Positions 5,646-5,836 of a DNA stretch of 5,836 nt are shown here, in pieces (within the stretch, counting starts at the first letter, position 1; the number at the start of each line of letters is the position of its first letter). Source of the DNA: Clostridia bacterium (lineage in GTDB: Bacteria; Bacillota; Clostridia; UBA1381); NCBI GenBank assembly GCA_900770405.1, contig CAAGKL010000151.1:1-5836 (forward strand), given 5' to 3'. The notes under the pieces are model-generated. The model was not told the origin of the DNA, searched no databases, and saw only the letters and a list, made by a program, of their open reading frames with translations. Made by a program: the position numbers and the translations under genes.

Positions 5646-5836
5646 ATGAGCGCAATGAATATTGTTTATGAGCACGAGGGGCATTTGTACGTAAATATGA
5701 CAAATCGCTGCACGAATAAATGCAAATTTTGCATAAGGTTCACCCCGTCGGGAATGGACGGGATTGACCTCTGGCTGAAAAGAGAACCGACGGTTGATGA
5801 AATCAAGGCGGCGCTGGATGCGGCGGATTTTAAGAA
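5646..5836 (+). CDS. Radical SAM protein, TatD-associated type (3'-truncated by window)
   Basis: Only the first 63 residues are in the window. After a short strand (IVYEHEGHLYVNMTNRC) comes the radical SAM cluster motif Cys22-x3-Cys26-x2-Cys29 (CTNKCKFC), which binds the 4Fe-4S cluster that cleaves S-adenosylmethionine to a 5'-deoxyadenosyl radical. Next comes IRFTPSGMDGIDLWL, then a helix (PTVDEIKAALDAADF). The motif near the N-terminus and the position right after tatD fit the small radical SAM family annotated as TatD family-associated (TIGR04038-like, about 200 residues, from memory). The reaction of that family is not known to me. The assignment to radical SAM rests on seen residues; the assignment to the TatD-linked subfamily rests on context and general resemblance. 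Confidence 0.9.
   Translation, partial: MSAMNIVYEHEGHLYVNMTNRCTNKCKFCIRFTPSGMDGIDLWLKREPTVDEIKAALDAADFK

Larger units (their letters stand above)
3..5836 (+). other. Interior of one long operon
   Basis: All eight genes share one strand. The spacings are +16, +12, -4, -4, -4, -1 and +9 bases. No intergenic space is large enough for a promoter, and no GC stem followed by a T-tract occurs between genes. Transcription must start upstream of base 1 (or from promoters inside genes, none of which I can support) and end beyond base 5836. No gene-free stretch longer than 16 bases exists. Confidence 0.8.

Noticed and set aside
5061..5684. 207-codon minus-strand open frame over tatD
   Set aside because: It is antisense to tatD, which has all its metal ligands, and would run across the start of the radical SAM gene. 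There is no domain signal.

Overview
The window is a gene-dense, single-strand stretch of a bacterial chromosome: eight genes, all on the + strand, the first and last cut by the window edges. The largest gap between genes is 16 bases, and four of the seven junctions overlap by 1 to 4 bases (ATGA, TTGA, ATGA, TGATG). No promoter, terminator, RNA gene, repeat array or mobile element is visible, so this looks like the interior of one long polycistronic operon. The strong Shine-Dalgarno sequences (AAGGAGGG type), the gene families, a moderately high GC content and GC-rich third codon positions suggest a clostridial Firmicute, possibly of the Oscillospirales/Christensenellales kind. That placement is an inference from style and gene content, not a proof.

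Layout: (1) 3-1049, the 3' part of an AICAR formyltransferase of the animal-like (ATIC-type) sequence class, followed by (2) purD (1066-2331). Together they represent the tail of a purine biosynthesis gene set. Then come three small enzymes with metabolite-repair or salvage character: (3) a Nudix ADP-ribose pyrophosphatase (2344-2883), (4) a DJ-1/PfpI family protein (2880-3413) and (5) 5-formyltetrahydrofolate cyclo-ligase (3410-3958, TTG start). They are followed by (6) a CPBP/CAAX-type intramembrane metalloprotease (3955-4869), (7) a TatD-family metal-dependent hydrolase (4869-5636) and (8) the first 63 residues of a radical SAM protein (5646 to the window end), which resembles the small radical SAM family found next to TatD genes.

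How they may work together: AICAR formyltransferase consumes 10-formyl-tetrahydrofolate. 5-formyl-tetrahydrofolate is a known inhibitor of that enzyme, and the cyclo-ligase removes it, so genes 1 and 5 are metabolically linked. The Nudix enzyme returns ADP-ribose to AMP and ribose 5-phosphate, the latter being the precursor of PRPP. DJ-1 proteins are linked to carbonyl-damage defence. The operon can therefore be read as purine synthesis plus metabolite repair, with an intramembrane protease and a TatD/radical SAM pair of unclear role appended. The least understood part, and the best candidate for new biology, is the 3' end (CPBP protease, TatD, radical SAM).
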